Part shown: positions 6,474 through 7,176 of the stretch, one piece after another | Position numbering within the stretch: the stretch's first letter is position 1 | Layout: every line of letters begins with the position of its first letter | DNA from: Syntrophaceae bacterium UBA4778 | Lineage (GTDB): Bacteria; Desulfobacterota; Syntrophia; Syntrophales; UBA4778 | Direction of reading: 5' to 3' | Length of the DNA stretch: 7,176 nt | Assembly: GCA_002403175.1 (NCBI GenBank) | Contig: DHHG01000048.1 | Span: forward strand, 1-7,176 | Notes under the pieces: generated by a model | Told to the model about the DNA's origin: nothing | The model's input: only the letters and a program-made list of their open reading frames with translations | Database searches by the model: none | Made by a program: the position numbers and the translations under genes

Positions 6474-7176
6474 AAAAACTCTCCCGCAATTTTCAGTGAG
6501 AACTTTTCCGGTCCGATCATCTGTCTGGCAACCTGAAAAGACCCCAGGATGGTTCCCATGATGCCCGGGAATATCCGGTTCTGGCCTGCGATATAGAGAT
6601 TTTTGACAGGTGTCCGATTCAGGGATGCCGCTTTCAGCAATTGACCTGAAGAACGGAGAATCCCGTAAGGAGATCCGTCCGGACTGTTGACCCAGTCCCG
6701 GATCGTGAGGGGGGTATAACTGTCGAGGATTTTCAGACCTGTAAGCGGGCCGAATAACTGCTGCGCGCCGGAAATCAGTTGCTGCGCCTTTTCCGCTTTT
6801 GCGGCTTCATACGCTTCGCCTCGGTTTCCTGACATTGTCTTTTCCCATGGCCGCCATTGCTCGATTCCGCTTGCCGTTATCATCGACAGAAGATTGACAC
6901 CGGGATTACCGGTTGCCCGGATCTGGTGAAAAACGCCGCGGTACACGGCGCCATCCTCTTCCGGATGAAGGCGATAAATATTGTGCGAGAGGATCGGATT
7001 GGATTCCGCACGGACTGCCAGGTTGACGCCGAACAGCCCCGTTGTATTCTCAATGCCCGCGACCCGGTCGGCATAGGAGGTCTTGACCGCCTCGGACGGC
7101 AACAGGGATAACACAATCTGAGGGTGAACAGCGGAGACGACAGCTGTTGCCGAAATGGTGCGGCCCGATTCCAGGA
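6470..7176 (-). CDS. CrtI/RetSat-type FAD-dependent desaturase, isomerase or reductase, N-terminus cut by window edge
   Basis: Only the last 234 residues are visible; the frame is open to the right edge, so the internal start-like codon at 7114 (a GTG, read as Val) is not a start. The C-terminal signature of the phytoene desaturase family is clear: NLYIAGQNRIFPGIMGTILG (about 6543-6605), which closes around the FAD, and an earlier segment SATAVVSAVHPQIVLSLLP that resembles the usual VISN/AxP stretch. Full members are about 490-530 residues with an N-terminal GxGxxG dinucleotide site, here outside the window. The family includes carotenoid desaturases, carotenoid isomerases and retinol saturases, which add, remove or isomerise double bonds in long chains. 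It ends in TGA overlapping the GTG of the B12-radical SAM gene by 4 bp, so the two are translationally coupled. A role in altering unsaturation of an acyl chain is inferred. Confidence 0.88.
   Translation of the reverse strand, partial: LESGRTISATAVVSAVHPQIVLSLLPSEAVKTSYADRVAGIENTTGLFGVNLAVRAESNPILSHNIYRLHPEEDGAVYRGVFHQIRATGNPGVNLLSMITASGIEQWRPWEKTMSGNRGEAYEAAKAEKAQQLISGAQQLFGPLTGLKILDSYTPLTIRDWVNSPDGSPYGILRSSGQLLKAASLNRTPVKNLYIAGQNRIFPGIMGTILGSFQVARQMIGPEKFSLKIAGEFL
6481..6485 (-). promoter_or_regulatory. Ribosome binding site for the B12-radical SAM gene
   Basis: The minus strand reads GGGAG seven bases before the GTG at 6473, inside the 3' end of the desaturase gene. Together with the GTGA stop-start overlap it fixes this non-ATG start and indicates translational coupling. 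Confidence 0.7.

Noticed and set aside
1..7176. Aryl polyene cluster
   Set aside because: Ketosynthase, ACP and hotdog genes would fit, but ammonia-lyase, thioesterase, acyltransferase and glycosyltransferase genes typical of those clusters are not visible, and radical SAM enzymes are not part of them. Sequence outside the window could change this view.

Overview
All eight genes in this window are on the minus strand. Read in transcription order, from high to low coordinates, they are: the C-terminal part of a CrtI/RetSat-type FAD-dependent desaturase or isomerase; a B12-binding radical SAM enzyme; a membrane-anchored NodB-type (CE4) deacetylase; a FabZ-like hotdog protein; an acyl carrier protein; two related radical SAM proteins; and a FabF-type ketosynthase that runs off the left edge. 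No tRNA, rRNA, CRISPR array, insertion sequence or phage gene is visible.

The left part (about 1-4150) is an acyl-chain module: hotdog protein, ACP, two radical SAM paralogues and ketosynthase, with gaps of 18 to 132 bp. The right part (4294-7176) is tightly coupled: desaturase and B12-radical SAM overlap by 4 bp (GTGA), and B12-radical SAM and deacetylase overlap by 22 bp, or by 4 bp if a later start is used. Between them lies a 143-bp spacer with an imperfect hairpin, a GC-rich palindrome and at best a weak promoter-like match. The two parts could be one operon or two adjacent units.

Taken together the genes look like a dedicated pathway in which an ACP-bound acyl chain is built by its own ketosynthase, ACP and hotdog enzyme, then altered by several radical SAM enzymes and a carotenoid-desaturase-like flavoprotein. 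From general knowledge, this combination resembles the gene sets proposed for ladderane lipid synthesis in anammox bacteria, and related uncharacterised clusters in other anaerobes. The product here cannot be read from the sequence. Ketoreductase, enoyl reductase, acyl-loading and export genes are not seen and would have to lie outside the window or be borrowed from primary metabolism.

Three [4Fe-4S]/SAM enzymes, one of them B12-dependent, suggest an anaerobic or microaerobic bacterium. Base composition looks moderate, near 50 % GC by eye. Desulfobacterota or Planctomycetota would fit, but the window has no taxonomic marker and this is a guess.
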